A DNA stretch of 64,000 nucleotides from assembly GCA_963971405.1 (NCBI GenBank), contig OZ020489.1:34939047-35003046 (forward strand), given 5' to 3'. Within the stretch, counting starts at the first letter, position 1. The number at the start of each line of letters is the position of its first letter. This stretch comes from Psococerastis gibbosa (taxonomy: Eukaryota > Arthropoda > Insecta > Psocodea > Psocidae). Of the stretch, positions 46,238 through 55,958 are shown piece after piece. Below the pieces are notes generated by a model, which searched no databases, had not been told where the DNA came from, and saw nothing but the letters and a program-made list of their open reading frames with translations. The position numbers and the translations under genes were made by a program.

Positions 46238-46460
46238 GTTTGAAAGCCTTTTTATGGGCCTTTTTATGGTCCTTTAGGGCCATTTGTTCCATGCCCAATG
46301 CCAATGACCTAATGGATGTTTTGGTCATTACTGTTGTAATTGTTTCCGTTTGAATTTTGGCAAACTGGTGTCGATGTCAACCTGCACTGCTTACAAGCGA
46401 TAATGAAAAAGCTTACTAGTCACTGACACAATGTAACCGGCGTAGTTTGGGTACGAGTCA
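46238..46460 (+). repeat. Interspersed repeat family R4 copy
   Basis: CATTTGTTCCATGCCCAATG, CCAATGACCTAATGGATGTT, GTCGATGTCAACCTGCACTG, ACAAGCGATAATGAAAAAGC. Confidence 0.72.
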
Positions 46461-48980
46461 TATTCACATCGATAGTCTGCGCCTATCTGGTAGTTATGAT
46501 TCCTCCAACGTCCGAAGTTCCTTCCGCTATACTACCAATGCCTATAGCTATGATATGGGAGATTATCAGTCTAGCACCTTCTAGCTAGACCAAATGAATT
46601 AAAACCTGGAATTCCAAGTTCAGGAGGCTACCTATAGTCAAGACCTTGCCCAGAAAGTTTGAGAGAGGGGGGGGGGGAGTTCAGTCAACAGTACAATATT
46701 CGTATGAAATGTAGTAAAATTATAGCCTATGCATTCAACGTCCAAGTGCAAGTAATGTAATGTATAAGTAACTTATGTACAATATTGTACCCTGCAAGTG
46801 GGGGGACAATTTTTGATCAATTAGGCGCGAAATCGTGGCGTTTTTGCATTTTAATAGCAGGCTTTGATTGTACCGACGTAGATTAATATACTCGCAAACA
46901 GGAGTGGGCAGGGGGTCACCCGTAGGAACATTTTTAACAAATTAAGGACGAAACAATGGGGTTACATACGCATTTCAACAGCATTGAAGTCTATATATTT
47001 AGCCGACGATGTCCAACAGAACCGCAAAGAGAGGGGCGCGGGGGTAAATGTGTCATAAAATAGGCCGGGACTTAGGGTTTTACACATGCTTCATCTCCAA
47101 GAATAATCAAAATGGCGGCTCCTGTCTTTTACAAGCCCCTACACCTCCACATGATTTGCTTGCGGCAGTGGGCACCAATAGAAGATCCGCCATCTTTTGG
47201 CCACAGATTCTCGTGCCAAATGAAACTCTATAGTTATCTTATGGTACATAACCCAACATTTTTAAAACAAAAAAAAAGTGTCTTTATTAAATATTTAGGC
47301 TGTCTAACTTCACTATTATAATTAATAGGCTTTCCCAAAATAGCTGAAAATTATGTGGGTTAAAAATAAACAATAGCATAAAAAAAGTTCAATCATCCAA
47401 AACAACAACTATACTGTACCCTATGAAATTTAAAATGTAGCAAATGCAAAATTAAATTATGGGCAATAATAACAGGGCAACAAAAAGGTATTTTCTCTTA
47501 GTATTTAAATAAAATACAGAATACCCCCTGCTGTGAGCCCAAAAATGGCGGAAATCAAATGACTATGCGACACTAGCGCCAATGGTACTTCTAGTATATT
47601 ATATTAGAAGTTCTTTGGTCTTTTACAATACTCGTATACAATAATACAATATACAATATTCAATACACAATATACAATAATACAATATCGCAACAACAAA
47701 AATAAACCTAATTACTAGGCCCTTGTTCAAGATGTATGAGGAATTTTGGAGGCCTTTTATCATAGCCATAGGCCATAGCTGGGGGGGGGGGAGGGGGGGT
47801 TAAAACCGGCTGACCCCCGGTTAAGGCCATGGCTAAACATAGCTACGATATCGCAGCAGCAAAAATTATAAGCCTAATTACTAGTCCCTTGTTCAAGGCG
47901 CATGAGAAATTTTGGAGGCCTTTTTCCTCAGTAAACATTTCTTGAGTGTCACATGAATAGAGATCTGATAGTGCTCGGTCATAATTTTATCTCTTTTGTT
48001 TTTAAGCTCTTGAAGTTATCACTGCAAATGTTGGCATAATTGCAACAGCCAACATAATTTGACTGAGACCTTTCATTGTTTGTATCAATCTCGTAATTAA
48101 TTTTGACACCTGTGTTACTGGGGTATTCACAATGTATCGAATCTGCTGAGGGCTAGCCCTTGTTTTATTAATAATTATTTATTTAAGGCCAAACCGGAGG
48201 GGGTCACGTGACTGGCCTGGAAATGACTTTGCAGGGGGTTCCTAATACACGTTTTAAACCGCAGGGACATGCATAGTAATAATCGATAGAAGGGACAAGT
48301 ATACGCGTAGACATGCTTACGCCATGCAATTGTACAAAAATTACTATTACTATAGGTCTCAAATTCGTGCATGAAGCATTTAAAAACATACCTCTTAGAA
48401 CATTTTTACGTGCCCCACAGGGAAGAGAACCTCCAACTTTTGTCATTACATGGTTACAATTGACAATATGAACACTTAATTTGACAGTAAAGCGCCAGCG
48501 ATATGTAAAACTGCAATTACTTGAAATAGTAAAACGTGAAATACAGAACAGGTACGCGACGCAGGGCTTTGTTTATAAAATGGATATTTAACCATCCCGT
48601 GGCTACAGACCGTTATCAATATGGCTGCTACATGTAGCCTGCATAAGGTAAGTACGCAATTCGGCGGGGAAACAGCCTGCACAAGCTAACTACTAAACTA
48701 CCATGAAAAAATGTAATAATTGTAAAAATGTATTGTATTGAAGGAAATAAATAAATATTGTATTGTATTGTATTGTATTTTGATCGGGTCCAGGTATCCG
48801 CTTTGCTATGCTGCAGTGTGTAAGACTTCGATATTTTTTGCGTTGATACTATCTCTGATGCTCAATGTTCAAGGTCAAAAGTCTCCGGTTTGACCTTAAT
48901 ACAAAGATGTAGGTAAAGGAAGTATACTAATATTAAAGCATCAGAGCTCATATATGTATGCTATTATTATTATTCTTCTT
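46460..48980. other. Alkaline phosphatase intron 1, mostly unassigned
   Basis: Contains a G run at 46668, AAAATGGCGG phrases at 47110 and 47555, a duplicated block (47685-47760 and 47848-47925, about 75 bp, about 80% alike) flanking a short hAT-like MITE, and a (TATTG)n run at 48728-48778. No exon recognised. Confidence 0.4.
47767..47835. mobile_element. Very short hAT-type MITE with G run
   Basis: It starts CATAGGCCATAGCTGGG, ends CGGTTAAGGCCATGGCTA, and has G runs of 10 and 7 between. Flanks ATCATAGC and AACATAGC match at 7 of 8. It sits between two direct copies of CCTAATTACTAG...GGAGGCCTTTT (47711 and 47874). Confidence 0.55.
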
Positions 48981-48984
48981 CTTC

Positions 48985-49251
48985 CCCCTTAGTGCCGCAT
49001 GCGCAGCGTGGGGGGGGGGGGTCGCCTTGAACCCATTTCCTGAACTCGCCCCGGCCGGACGTTAACCCCTTGAGCTCGGCCATTGTTTTCCCTCTTGCTC
49101 CGGCGAGTTGTTCAATCCTTTCCACATGAGTTGTCCTCGATCTGCCGATGGGTCTTCTTCCTTGCGGCCTTGCTTCCGCCAACCTCCGGGTGGTCCTGTT
49201 CTCGTTAATCCTTTGGACGTGGCCGAACCATTGTAACTGCTTCTTCTTCAT
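48985..49251 (-). pseudogene. LINE ORF2 C-terminal tail remnant
   Basis: The minus-strand ORF reads KKKQLQWFGHVQRINENRTT, RRLAEARPQGRRPIGRSRTT and HVERIEQLAGARGKTMAELK, then RGEFRKWVQGDPP. LQWFGHVQR...R.L.EARPQGRRP.GRPRT.W is the standard post-RT tail of a large LINE group. It lies in alkaline phosphatase intron 1, about 200 bp before exon 2, and is followed by a G run (49011-49021). Confidence 0.75.
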
Positions 49252-49455
49252 TCTTTTCTATATATGCTTTTATTCAATAAAAATAAATAAATAGGTTCCC
49301 TATAGTAATATTCTTCACAAAACGATGTGCGAGCCTCGGTATCGTTTTTGATTGATTGATTTGTTGATTGATCTCTTGAAAGATGGGGGTGCTATAGTCC
49401 CAACTCAACACCATGTCACCATACAACCTAATTGTTGATTTTCGTTTGATTTCAG

Positions 49456-49653
49456 GCCAGGAGTTTTGGAAGAAGTCAGGGCGTAGTGAAATTGAAGAAG
49501 CGTTGCGTGCAAGAGAAGAAATCAACGATGGAATTGCAAAAAATGTGATAATTTTCATTGGTGATGGAATGGGCCCAAATACAGTGACAGCCTCAAGAAT
49601 TTATAGAGCCGGAGAAACATATAGACATTACTTCGAGAGGTTCCCACACATGG
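49456..49653 (+). CDS. Alp: alkaline phosphatase exon 2 (first metal-ligand motif)
   Basis: The acceptor is GATTTCAG ending at 49455 and the donor GTAAGC starts at 49654. It encodes GQEFWKKSGRSEIEEALRAR, then EEINDGIAKNVIIFIGDGMG and PNTVTASRIYRAGETYRHYF, ending ERFPHM. The NVIIFIGDGMG block is the universal alkaline phosphatase N-terminal motif; its Asp binds zinc and magnesium. Confidence 0.96.
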
Positions 49654-49754
49654 GTAAGCCCACAGAGTTCTACAAATGCTGAAAGCAGACGTTGGAAAAC
49701 AAACAACTTTTTGGTGCTATGGCCAAAAACAGTAAAATATATAAGTATCGTCTC

Positions 49755-50030
49755 CTTTTGGTATAAATGCTCTCCGAGCCTGGTTAGAAAATGTATAGGA
49801 AGCGTGGGACTGGAAGCAACCCAGGCCGTAGCCAGAGGAAGGGGGGTCGAGGGGGTCTGCCCCCCCCCCCACAAAATATTTGCAGCTTACACTAGATAGA
49901 ATGGCGTTTTAAACATATTGAGGTTCCTTCTCTTCAGTTGACGTCAGATGGACCCCCCCCCCGGAAAAAGTTCTGGCTACGGCCCTGAAATCAACAACCT
50001 TTCGAGTCTCGGGTGAAAGTTGGAGTCCTG
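49755..50030 (-). mobile_element. SINE family 1 copy split by a hAT MITE
   Basis: GAGCCTGGTTAGAAAATGTA and GGGACTGGAAGCAAC lie left of the MITE at 49821-49987; CAACAACCTTTCGAG and GGGTGAAAGTTGGAGTCC lie right of it. Confidence 0.7.
49821..49987. mobile_element. hAT-type MITE with G/C runs, inserted in a SINE
   Basis: The ends CCAGGCCGTAGCCAG and CTGGCTACGGCCCTG are inverted repeats with C runs inside. It splits the SINE B-box phrase (GGACTGGAAGCAAC before, CAACAACCTTTCGAG after). Flanks GAAGCAAC and AAATCAAC agree at 6 of 8. It is in alkaline phosphatase intron 2. Confidence 0.78.
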
Positions 50031-50128
50031 TATGCATTTTTGGTAAGCTTCCAATTTTGTTTCTTCCAAACCATATAATTAGTCTGCCAATGGGAAGGCC
50101 AACTAATGATTGAGATGTTCGTCTCCAG

Positions 50129-50332
50129 GACTCATGAAAACGTACGCTGTGGATGCAACAGTACCCGACTCTGCTTGCACTGCCACCGCCATTCTAACCG
50201 GCGTTAAAACCAACTACGAAACAGTCGGTGTAGACGGTGGCGTCAAACTGCAGGACTGCGCGGCGTCCCTCGACGGTACTCATCAGCTGAGCTCCATTTT
50301 CAAGTGGGCACAGGACGCAGGCAAAGCAACAG
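50129..50332 (+). CDS. Alp: alkaline phosphatase exon 3 (nucleophile serine)
   Basis: The acceptor is GTCTCCAG ending at 50128 and the donor GTAAGA starts at 50333. It encodes LMKTYAVDATVPDSACTATA, then ILTGVKTNYETVGVDGGVKL and QDCAASLDGTHQLSSIFKWA, ending QDAGKAT. VPDSA carries the Ser that is phosphorylated during catalysis. Degenerate tandem copies of the 3' part of this exon and its donor follow in the intron. Confidence 0.96.
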
Positions 50333-50660
50333 GTAAGACGACGTCTAAGCCCACTACAAAGCAGTTGGCATAGATGAAGGCATTTAAGTGAAGGACTGCG
50401 TGTTAGCTCTCGACGGTACTCATCATTTTCAAGTGGACACAGGACGCAGGCAAAGCAACAGGTAAGACGACGTCTAAGCTAACTACAAAGCAGTTGGCAT
50501 AGATGAAGGCATTTAAGTGAAGGACTGCGTGTTAGCGTTCGACGGTACTCATCATTTTCAAGTGGGCACAGGTCGCAGGCAAAGCAACAGGTAAGACGAC
50601 GTCTTTAAGCCAACTACGAAGCAGTAGAGGAAGGCATGAGCCTAAGGACTGCGCGCGTCG
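50333..50660 (+). repeat. Tandem degenerate copies of the exon 3 end plus donor site
   Basis: The exon-intron junction phrase GCAGGCAAAGCAACAGGTAA occurs at 50317 and recurs almost unchanged at 50446 and 50575, a period of exactly 129 bp. Within the intronic copies, CTACAAAGCAGTTGGCATAG and CTCGACGGTACTCATCA correspond to the exon's YETVGVDGG and LDGTH codons, so the unit is a duplicated piece of coding exon, not random satellite. The intronic copies carry in-frame stops (for example after the GIDEGI-like stretch). A third, more decayed copy continues to about 50660. Confidence 0.85.
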
Positions 50661-50816
50661 TATAAAACTTCAATTCTGTATGATCGGAATGAGTTAAAAA
50701 AGACAGACATTCGAAAAATAATTTAGCTTAGTTAGCCTACAATGCATGTCAACGGTTGATCAGACGCTATAAATGTACCAATTGGGACCGGGTTAACTTT
50801 TTAAATGTTTTTTTAG

Positions 50817-50883
50817 GAATCGTCACAACTACGAGAGTCACTCACGCTACCCCCAGTTCGGCATATGCTCATTCTGCTGACAG
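50817..50883 (+). CDS. Alp: alkaline phosphatase exon 4 (magnesium-site loop)
   Basis: The acceptor is TTTTTTAG ending at 50816 and the donor GTAGGT starts at 50884. It encodes IVTTTRVTHATPSSAYAHSA followed by D and two bases of the next Arg codon. VTTTRVTHATP...YAH is a strongly conserved alkaline phosphatase block; THAT contains the Ser/Thr magnesium ligand. At 67 bp this is too short for ordinary ORF scans and was placed by phase and homology. Confidence 0.93.
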
Positions 50884-51181
50884 GTAGGTACCGTATCAGA
50901 AAAATTCAATGCGTGGATACCGGGGGTCGTCCTCTGCTTTTGGTTTTTTCTACAAAAAGTCGACAAGAAATCTTCTAGTTGCCCATATGGCTACAATGGA
51001 AAAGACGTCGGAAAGTCGCAAATGCATATTCCCTTTACCTACATGGGAATGCGTCCAATATTTTCACGATATCAGAAATTAATGCTTTTAGGTTTCGGAC
51101 CTAGCTACGGAGTAGCTATCTAAATCTCTGCAGCAAACAGTACCGTACCTATTGTGTAATAATTAAATAGGTATTGCATTA

Positions 51182-52175
51182 TTGCTTTCCAATTGATACG
51201 TAGTATGAGGAAAGCTTTGTGATGGTCGAAATTTGGTATTCCGAGATTTCACCAGATTTACACGTTTTGAGGTTCCAGGAACCCAAATAAGTGGTTTTTA
51301 CGAAATGTCTGTCTGTCTGTCGCTCTGTCTGTCTATCGCTCTGTCTGTTCATCGATTTCCGAGCAAACTGCTCGGTCGATTTTGATGAAATTCAGCATGT
51401 AGGTTCACAAAAATCATACCTCGGGACCAATTTTTGCTTTCCATTTTATACGCAGTATAAAGAAAACTTCACGATGGTCGAAATTTTCGATTCTGAGATT
51501 TCAACGGATTTACACGTTTTGAAGTCCCAGGAACCCAAAAAAGTGGTTTTTACGAAATGTCTGCCGCTCTGTCGCTCTGTCTGTGCGTCGATTTCCGTGC
51601 AAACTACGCCATCGATTTAGATGAAATTTGGCATGTAGGTTAACAAAAATCATGCTTCGGGATTTTTTTTTTATTTGGGGCTAACTCAATTTTGAGGGTT
51701 TTATTCTCAAAAAACTCAAAAAAAAAAGTTTAAAAAATTATTTCTCAAAAACGGCTCCAACGACTTCTTTTAAATTCCCATATATTGTAGTGGTTATGAC
51801 TGTTAATAAAATGCGGGGGGTCCCTTGCCCCTTGATAGTTTGCTTCTGGGGATAAAAAAATAAAAATAACTAAATTTCAAAGAAAAATGACTTAAAAATA
51901 ATATATCTCCGAAACCTTTCTATCGATTATTTCTATACCTTCAGGCATGTTTTAAGTGTTAAATATTGAGTAACGAAACCGGACAGGTTGCTTTACAAAA
52001 ACCCTATTTGGTTTTATGAAAAAAAAAGTTTTTGAAAAAATGATAGAAAATTCAAGCTCAAATGCATTGCGTGCCCTGGCAATGTGTTAGTCTGACCTAT
52101 CGAAAAATTAGCTCACCTCTATCTACTAATTGATAAATTGGAATGCATGTTCGAGTAAACTCGGACCGGTTCTTT
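51182..52175 (+). mobile_element. TTGCTTTCC-ended element, partial plus full copy in tandem (copy D)
   Basis: A first copy starts at 51182 and stops after about 245 bp at CATACCTCGGGACCAATTTT. A second copy starts directly at 51434 (TTGCTTTCCATTTTATACGC) and runs to CTCGGACCGGTTCTT at 52175. It lies in alkaline phosphatase intron 4. Confidence 0.82.
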
Positions 52176-52213
52176 GCATTTTTATTCGCTCTGCAATATT
52201 ACAATATTTAGGA

Positions 52214-52382
52214 CAGGCCCGTACCCAGGATTTTTTTTGGGGGGGGGGGCAAGAACAATTTTTTTATACATGATGCATCCGTAGTAATTCAACTGTGAAG
52301 CTGTAAATACAATGACCATCTGATCAAGTTTGGGGGGGGGGGGGGGCATGGGCCCCCTTGGCCCCCCTTGGGTACGGGCCAG
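52214..52382. mobile_element. hAT-type MITE with 12-16 bp G runs, next to a coding exon
   Basis: The ends are CAGGCCCGTACCCAGG and CCTTGGGTACGGGCCAG. The perfect 8-bp duplication ATTTAGGA lies at 52206-52213 and 52383-52390. It ends 54 bp before alkaline phosphatase exon 5, close to where the branch point should be. Confidence 0.9.
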
Positions 52383-52436
52383 ATTTAGGATTGTGTAGTA
52401 GCATCTACTGAAGACTGTAAAGATTTCTGATTGCAG

Positions 52437-52533
52437 ACGATGGGAGTGTGAGAGCACCATGCCTACAGAAGCGAGCCATTGCAAAGACATAGCGCGACAA
52501 CTTGTTGAAAACAGCCCTGGGAAGGATATAAAC
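52437..52533 (+). CDS. Alp: alkaline phosphatase exon 5
   Basis: The acceptor is TGATTGCAG ending at 52436 and the donor GTAAGT starts at 52534. The first base completes an Arg codon that matches the phosphate-binding Arg of the family, followed by RWECESTMPTEASHCKDIAR and QLVENSPGKDIN. The W-E and C.DIA.QL pattern fits the expected segment between YAHSADR and VIMGGGR. A G-rich hAT-type element (52214-52382) ends only 54 bp before the exon. Confidence 0.92.
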
Positions 52534-52589
52534 GTAAGTAGGCTGTATAGGTAATATACCTGTAAGTATATAAAATATAAGTAGGCTGT

Positions 52590-52750
52590 AAGGAAGTCGT
52601 GAACCGACCTGGGCGCCCGAGAAAATAATATCTGCAGCAACTGATGGAGGATGTAGGGGGGCCAATACACACATGGAGCTGAAGAGGGCGTGCCAGGATC
52701 GAGGCATCGATACCACATGTTCCTGCCAACCAGCCAGCCGGCTGTAGTAG
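52590..52750 (+). pseudogene. LINE tail remnant, related to the 22.6-23.3 kb array unit
   Basis: The plus strand reads RPGRPRK, YLQQLMEDV, then GAGGGCGTGCCAGGATCGAG, the same phrase found inverted in the 162-bp array. It sits in alkaline phosphatase intron 5. Confidence 0.6.
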
Positions 52751-52844
52751 TAGTGTTCGTCGGGTTAATAACGACTTCGGCCTCATATTTGGGCCCATAG
52801 AGCGACCCCGACTTGACTGTCCTACGCCAGCCCATAGGACAGTG

Positions 52845-53035
52845 GACCTCCTGATTATATTGGATTCCGAACCACTTGGGAAACACAGTGAAGTCACACG
52901 ATTAGTTCGGAGGTGACCAGGACAAGTCCTACCATGTTTCCCTACCGGCACTGTGCACACGACCAAGTTATCAGCAGCTTTGAACCTGCTCAGGTCCGCT
53001 GGTTTCAACTTGGTATGGCGGTCGGCTGTAACTTG
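52845..53035 (-). repeat. Repeat family R3, shorter subfamily
   Basis: GAACCACTTGGGAAACACAG, GATTAGTTCGGAGGTGACCA, AAGTCCTACCATGTTTCCCT. It is in alkaline phosphatase intron 5. The long minus-strand frames here are repeat sequence, not a gene. Confidence 0.75.
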
Positions 53036-53150
53036 AAGAGAGACTTGAAGAGAGAGAGAGAGAGAAAGAGATGAAAGTAACGCAAGTAGAATATGTTCAG
53101 CTTGTATAATAGAAGTTACTAGCAAGACCGTCTATCATTTGCGGGACCAG

Positions 53151-53318
53151 CAGCCTGATCGAGGCAATTATAATACCGGTATTTATTAAATCCCCTGGTA
53201 ATAAAAATGTAAACAAAATAATTTTATAATGGAAAGTGCTATTCAAAATGTGTTTGTTTACAGTTATAAACCTAGGGTATTTAACCCCGGTATTATAATC
53301 GCCTTTATCAGGCTGCAG
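53151..53318. mobile_element. CTGCAG-ended foldback MITE, copy 2 (reverse orientation)
   Basis: It begins CAGCCTGATCGAGGCAATTA and ends ATCAGGCTGCAG. Internal order is reversed relative to copies 1 and 3. It is in alkaline phosphatase intron 5. Confidence 0.88.
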
Positions 53319-53775
53319 GAGCACTAATCTGGCCATGATAATATAATATTGCATATTATTGGGCTTTGTCTGTTTGCAAATAAATGCTTATTTATTTTAT
53401 TTATTTATTTAACATGAAACAAATGGAAAAATTTGACATTGCAAATATGCTAATATGGACCGATGATCTTCTTTTCTGAGTTCACAATCTCAAGAATTGG
53501 TCGGCTGGAATTCCCTGCATATCATCTTTTAGCTATCTCGGTTCGATTTTTAGAATGCAAAGTGCTGTCCCATTTTTTTAATATCATTTAAACCCAGGAA
53601 TCAGATAACTAGCTACCTTGTAATACGCCTGCGGGCCTAATATGGCGATTATTTTTAATCTTAACCTGCGGTTTAAAAAAAAAAGATAATTTTAGAATGG
53701 AAAGTGCTATTTAAAATATTGTTTTGTTTACATTTTTAACCCCAAGAATAACTTAATACTAAACGCTGCAGCAGT

Positions 53776-53939
53776 CTGCAGCCTGATCGGGGCGTTTATA
53801 ATACCGGGGTTAAATAAATACCCTAGGATTATAACTGTAAACAAACAAATTTTGAATAGCACTTTCCATTATAAAATTATCTTGTTTACCAGTGGATTAA
53901 ATAAATACCGGTATTATAAACGCCCCGATCAGGCTGCAG
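53776..53939. mobile_element. CTGCAG-ended foldback MITE, copy 3
   Basis: Perfect inverted ends CTGCAGCCTGATCGGGGCGT. Both arms carry the same two differences from copy 1. It lies about 460 bp from copy 2 in the same intron; a related decayed element is between them (about 53620-53775). Confidence 0.9.
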
Positions 53940-54120
53940 TAAGAGTAGTAACTGCCCCCAACTGACAGTTTAAGCAAAGGCCAAAGAAAATACAGGGAAA
54001 GTTTAAAATTGAAAATTATTATAATAATATTATATATATTACTATAATTATAAAATAATCTAAAATCCAATAAGTACGATACTTTAAGTCTGGATTAATC
54101 TTATCGGACTAATATTTCAG

Positions 54121-54331
54121 GTAATTATGGGTGGCGGAAGACAATGCTTACAAACAGGAGTTCCTGGCAAACCTTTCGACCGTTACGATGCCTGGGCCTG
54201 TTCCCGGAAAGATGGCAAAGACCTTATTGATGACTGGAAAAAGGATAAGCAGAAGAGAAATGCCAAATACGCCGTACTGAGCAACACCGGCGACTTAAAC
54301 AAGCTTGATTGGGACACGGACTACGTCTTAG
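54121..54331 (+). CDS. Alp: alkaline phosphatase exon 6
   Basis: The acceptor is ATATTTCAG ending at 54120 and the donor GTACGA starts at 54332. It encodes VIMGGGRQCLQTGVPGKPFD, then RYDAWACSRKDGKDLIDDWK and KDKQKRNAKYAVLSNTGDLN, ending KLDWDTDYVL. VIMGGGR and the DG.DLI..W block are standard for animal alkaline phosphatases (VILGGGRKYM...GKNLVQEW in mammals). Confidence 0.95.
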
Positions 54332-55197
54332 GTACGAACCCTGCCTATTAATAAATAATAAATAAAGAAATATGTATTTCTGTTAAACAATGCAAGCAAG
54401 TAATTCACAAGAGAGTATAAAGTAAAATCATCAAAATATCGTCAACATCAGGTAGTTCGGTCATTGTCATTGTAGTGCCTCTGCAACAGTGTAGAAAGCT
54501 TTTTCTAAAAGAAATGGTCTCTAAGCAATTTAGGGAAGTTAGTAGCATTTCTCGCCGCTCTCAGTTCAACCGGGAGTTATCTAAGGTATGCGAAACCTTG
54601 CAATATAGGATCCAGTCGCTCATACTTGGCTGTGCGTGGTGCTGGGCTTACAAGGTCTCCCAGTTGCCTCGTGCTGTAGGTGTGTGTCCCAGTTTTGTTA
54701 AAATTTCCCCCATACCTCAGGCTTTAAGATATGTAAAATGCATCTAAATACGTACAGACTTGGGGCTGTCATCTGTCATTATTAAGTACTACGATGAATG
54801 AATGAATAAACGAAGGACAAGCCCAACAGTGGGATATTCTGACTGCTTCTTCCTCGTGATAAACAAACCTACTGGTTTCTGTAGTGTACTGCAACATGGT
54901 GCAGTCCCCCCCCCCTTCTGTTCTGTCCACCGCCGTTGCTTTCTAATCTGCATGCCACGCACTTGAAATCCCCCAACAGCTGGTGCAAGTATTCAAACCA
55001 TGACCGGCATCATTGGCGTATACATAAAATATTTTCGGGGGGGGGGGACCTTGACCAGATCTCCTCTAGCTATCAACTTCTTGCCGCGGGAAACGAGACG
55101 ACGTTGAATTCAACCAGCCAAACCGCTTAATTACCTGTTGACCCGAAAATTGAATACTTAGCTTTTCAAATAAATTAATAGGTACACTCTTTTTCAG

Positions 55198-55331
55198 GTA
55201 TATTTGCAAGTGGCCATATGGTATTTGATGACCAGAGAGACAAGACTGATATGGGCTCCCCAACTTTGGAAGAAATGACGAGAAACGCTATTCAAGTTCT
55301 AGTTAGAAATCCAAAGGGCTTCGTTTTGTTG
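55198..55331 (+). CDS. Alp: alkaline phosphatase exon 7
   Basis: The acceptor is TTTTTCAG ending at 55197 and the donor GTAGGT starts at 55332. It encodes IFASGHMVFDDQRDKTDMGS, then PTLEEMTRNAIQVLVRNPKG and FVLL. The PTLEEMT..AI..L.RNPKGF.L block leads directly into the VEGG motif of the next exon, as in the family (PSLMEMTEAA...NPRGFFLFVEGG). Confidence 0.95.
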
Positions 55332-55564
55332 GTAGGTACAGGTGCTGTATACATACATGTCTGTTTCAAGTCTGTGTTAGCAAAGAATCTAGTTTTAATA
55401 TCATATCAGTTTAATATAAATTCAAATTAAAAAATAAATAAAACATTAAAAAAGATATTACCTAGTTGCATCACGATAATATTGTATATTCAATATATTA
55501 TATTAAATAGAATTTTAATTGCAAAGCGATGTAGTATTTTAGTTGAAATTCATTGTTAAAATTA

Positions 55565-55844
55565 ACTTTGTATAGTTTTACGTAATAAAATTAAATTAAA
55601 AAATACACAACCGGTTTCGGCTCACGCCATCGTCAAGTGCGATTGAAAATAGATAAAACAAAACGGTATGCAAGCTAAAACAATGACAATGCGTTTTGTT
55701 ATCCTGACAATGCGTTTTGTTTTGTTTTGTTTTAGCTCTCATACCGTTTTGTTTTATCTGTTTTCAATCGCACTTGACGATGGCGTGAGCCGAAACAGGC
55801 TGTGTATTTTTAAATTTAATTTTATTACGTAAAAATATACAAAG
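55565..55844. mobile_element. Inverted-repeat element with hammerhead-like ends
   Basis: The arms begin CTTTGTATAGTTTTACGTAA (55565) and end TTACGTAAAAATATACAAAG (55844), mirrored for about 115 bp. Each arm contains TGACGATGGCGTGAGCCGAA followed by AC(C/A)GG. Relative to a hammerhead core the first C is T, stem II is GGC-GTGA-GCC, and stem I (GCAC with GTGT) still pairs. It lies in alkaline phosphatase intron 7, 115 bp before exon 8. Confidence 0.6.
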
Positions 55845-55958
55845 TTATTTTTAACAATGAGTGACAGCAAGTTTTACAAAGTTACTAAGGAGACTATTAT
55901 GTTTATTAGTTGAAATAATAATAAAATTAAGAATCTCAAGAGTTTTTCTTTATAATAG

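Noticed and set aside
52182..53125. Long minus-strand open frames (234 and 220 codons) in alkaline phosphatase intron 4-5 region
   Set aside because: They run across exon 5 antisense, a hAT MITE with G runs, a LINE tail and an R3 repeat. The same peptide pieces recur at other R3 copies, so they are repeat translations.
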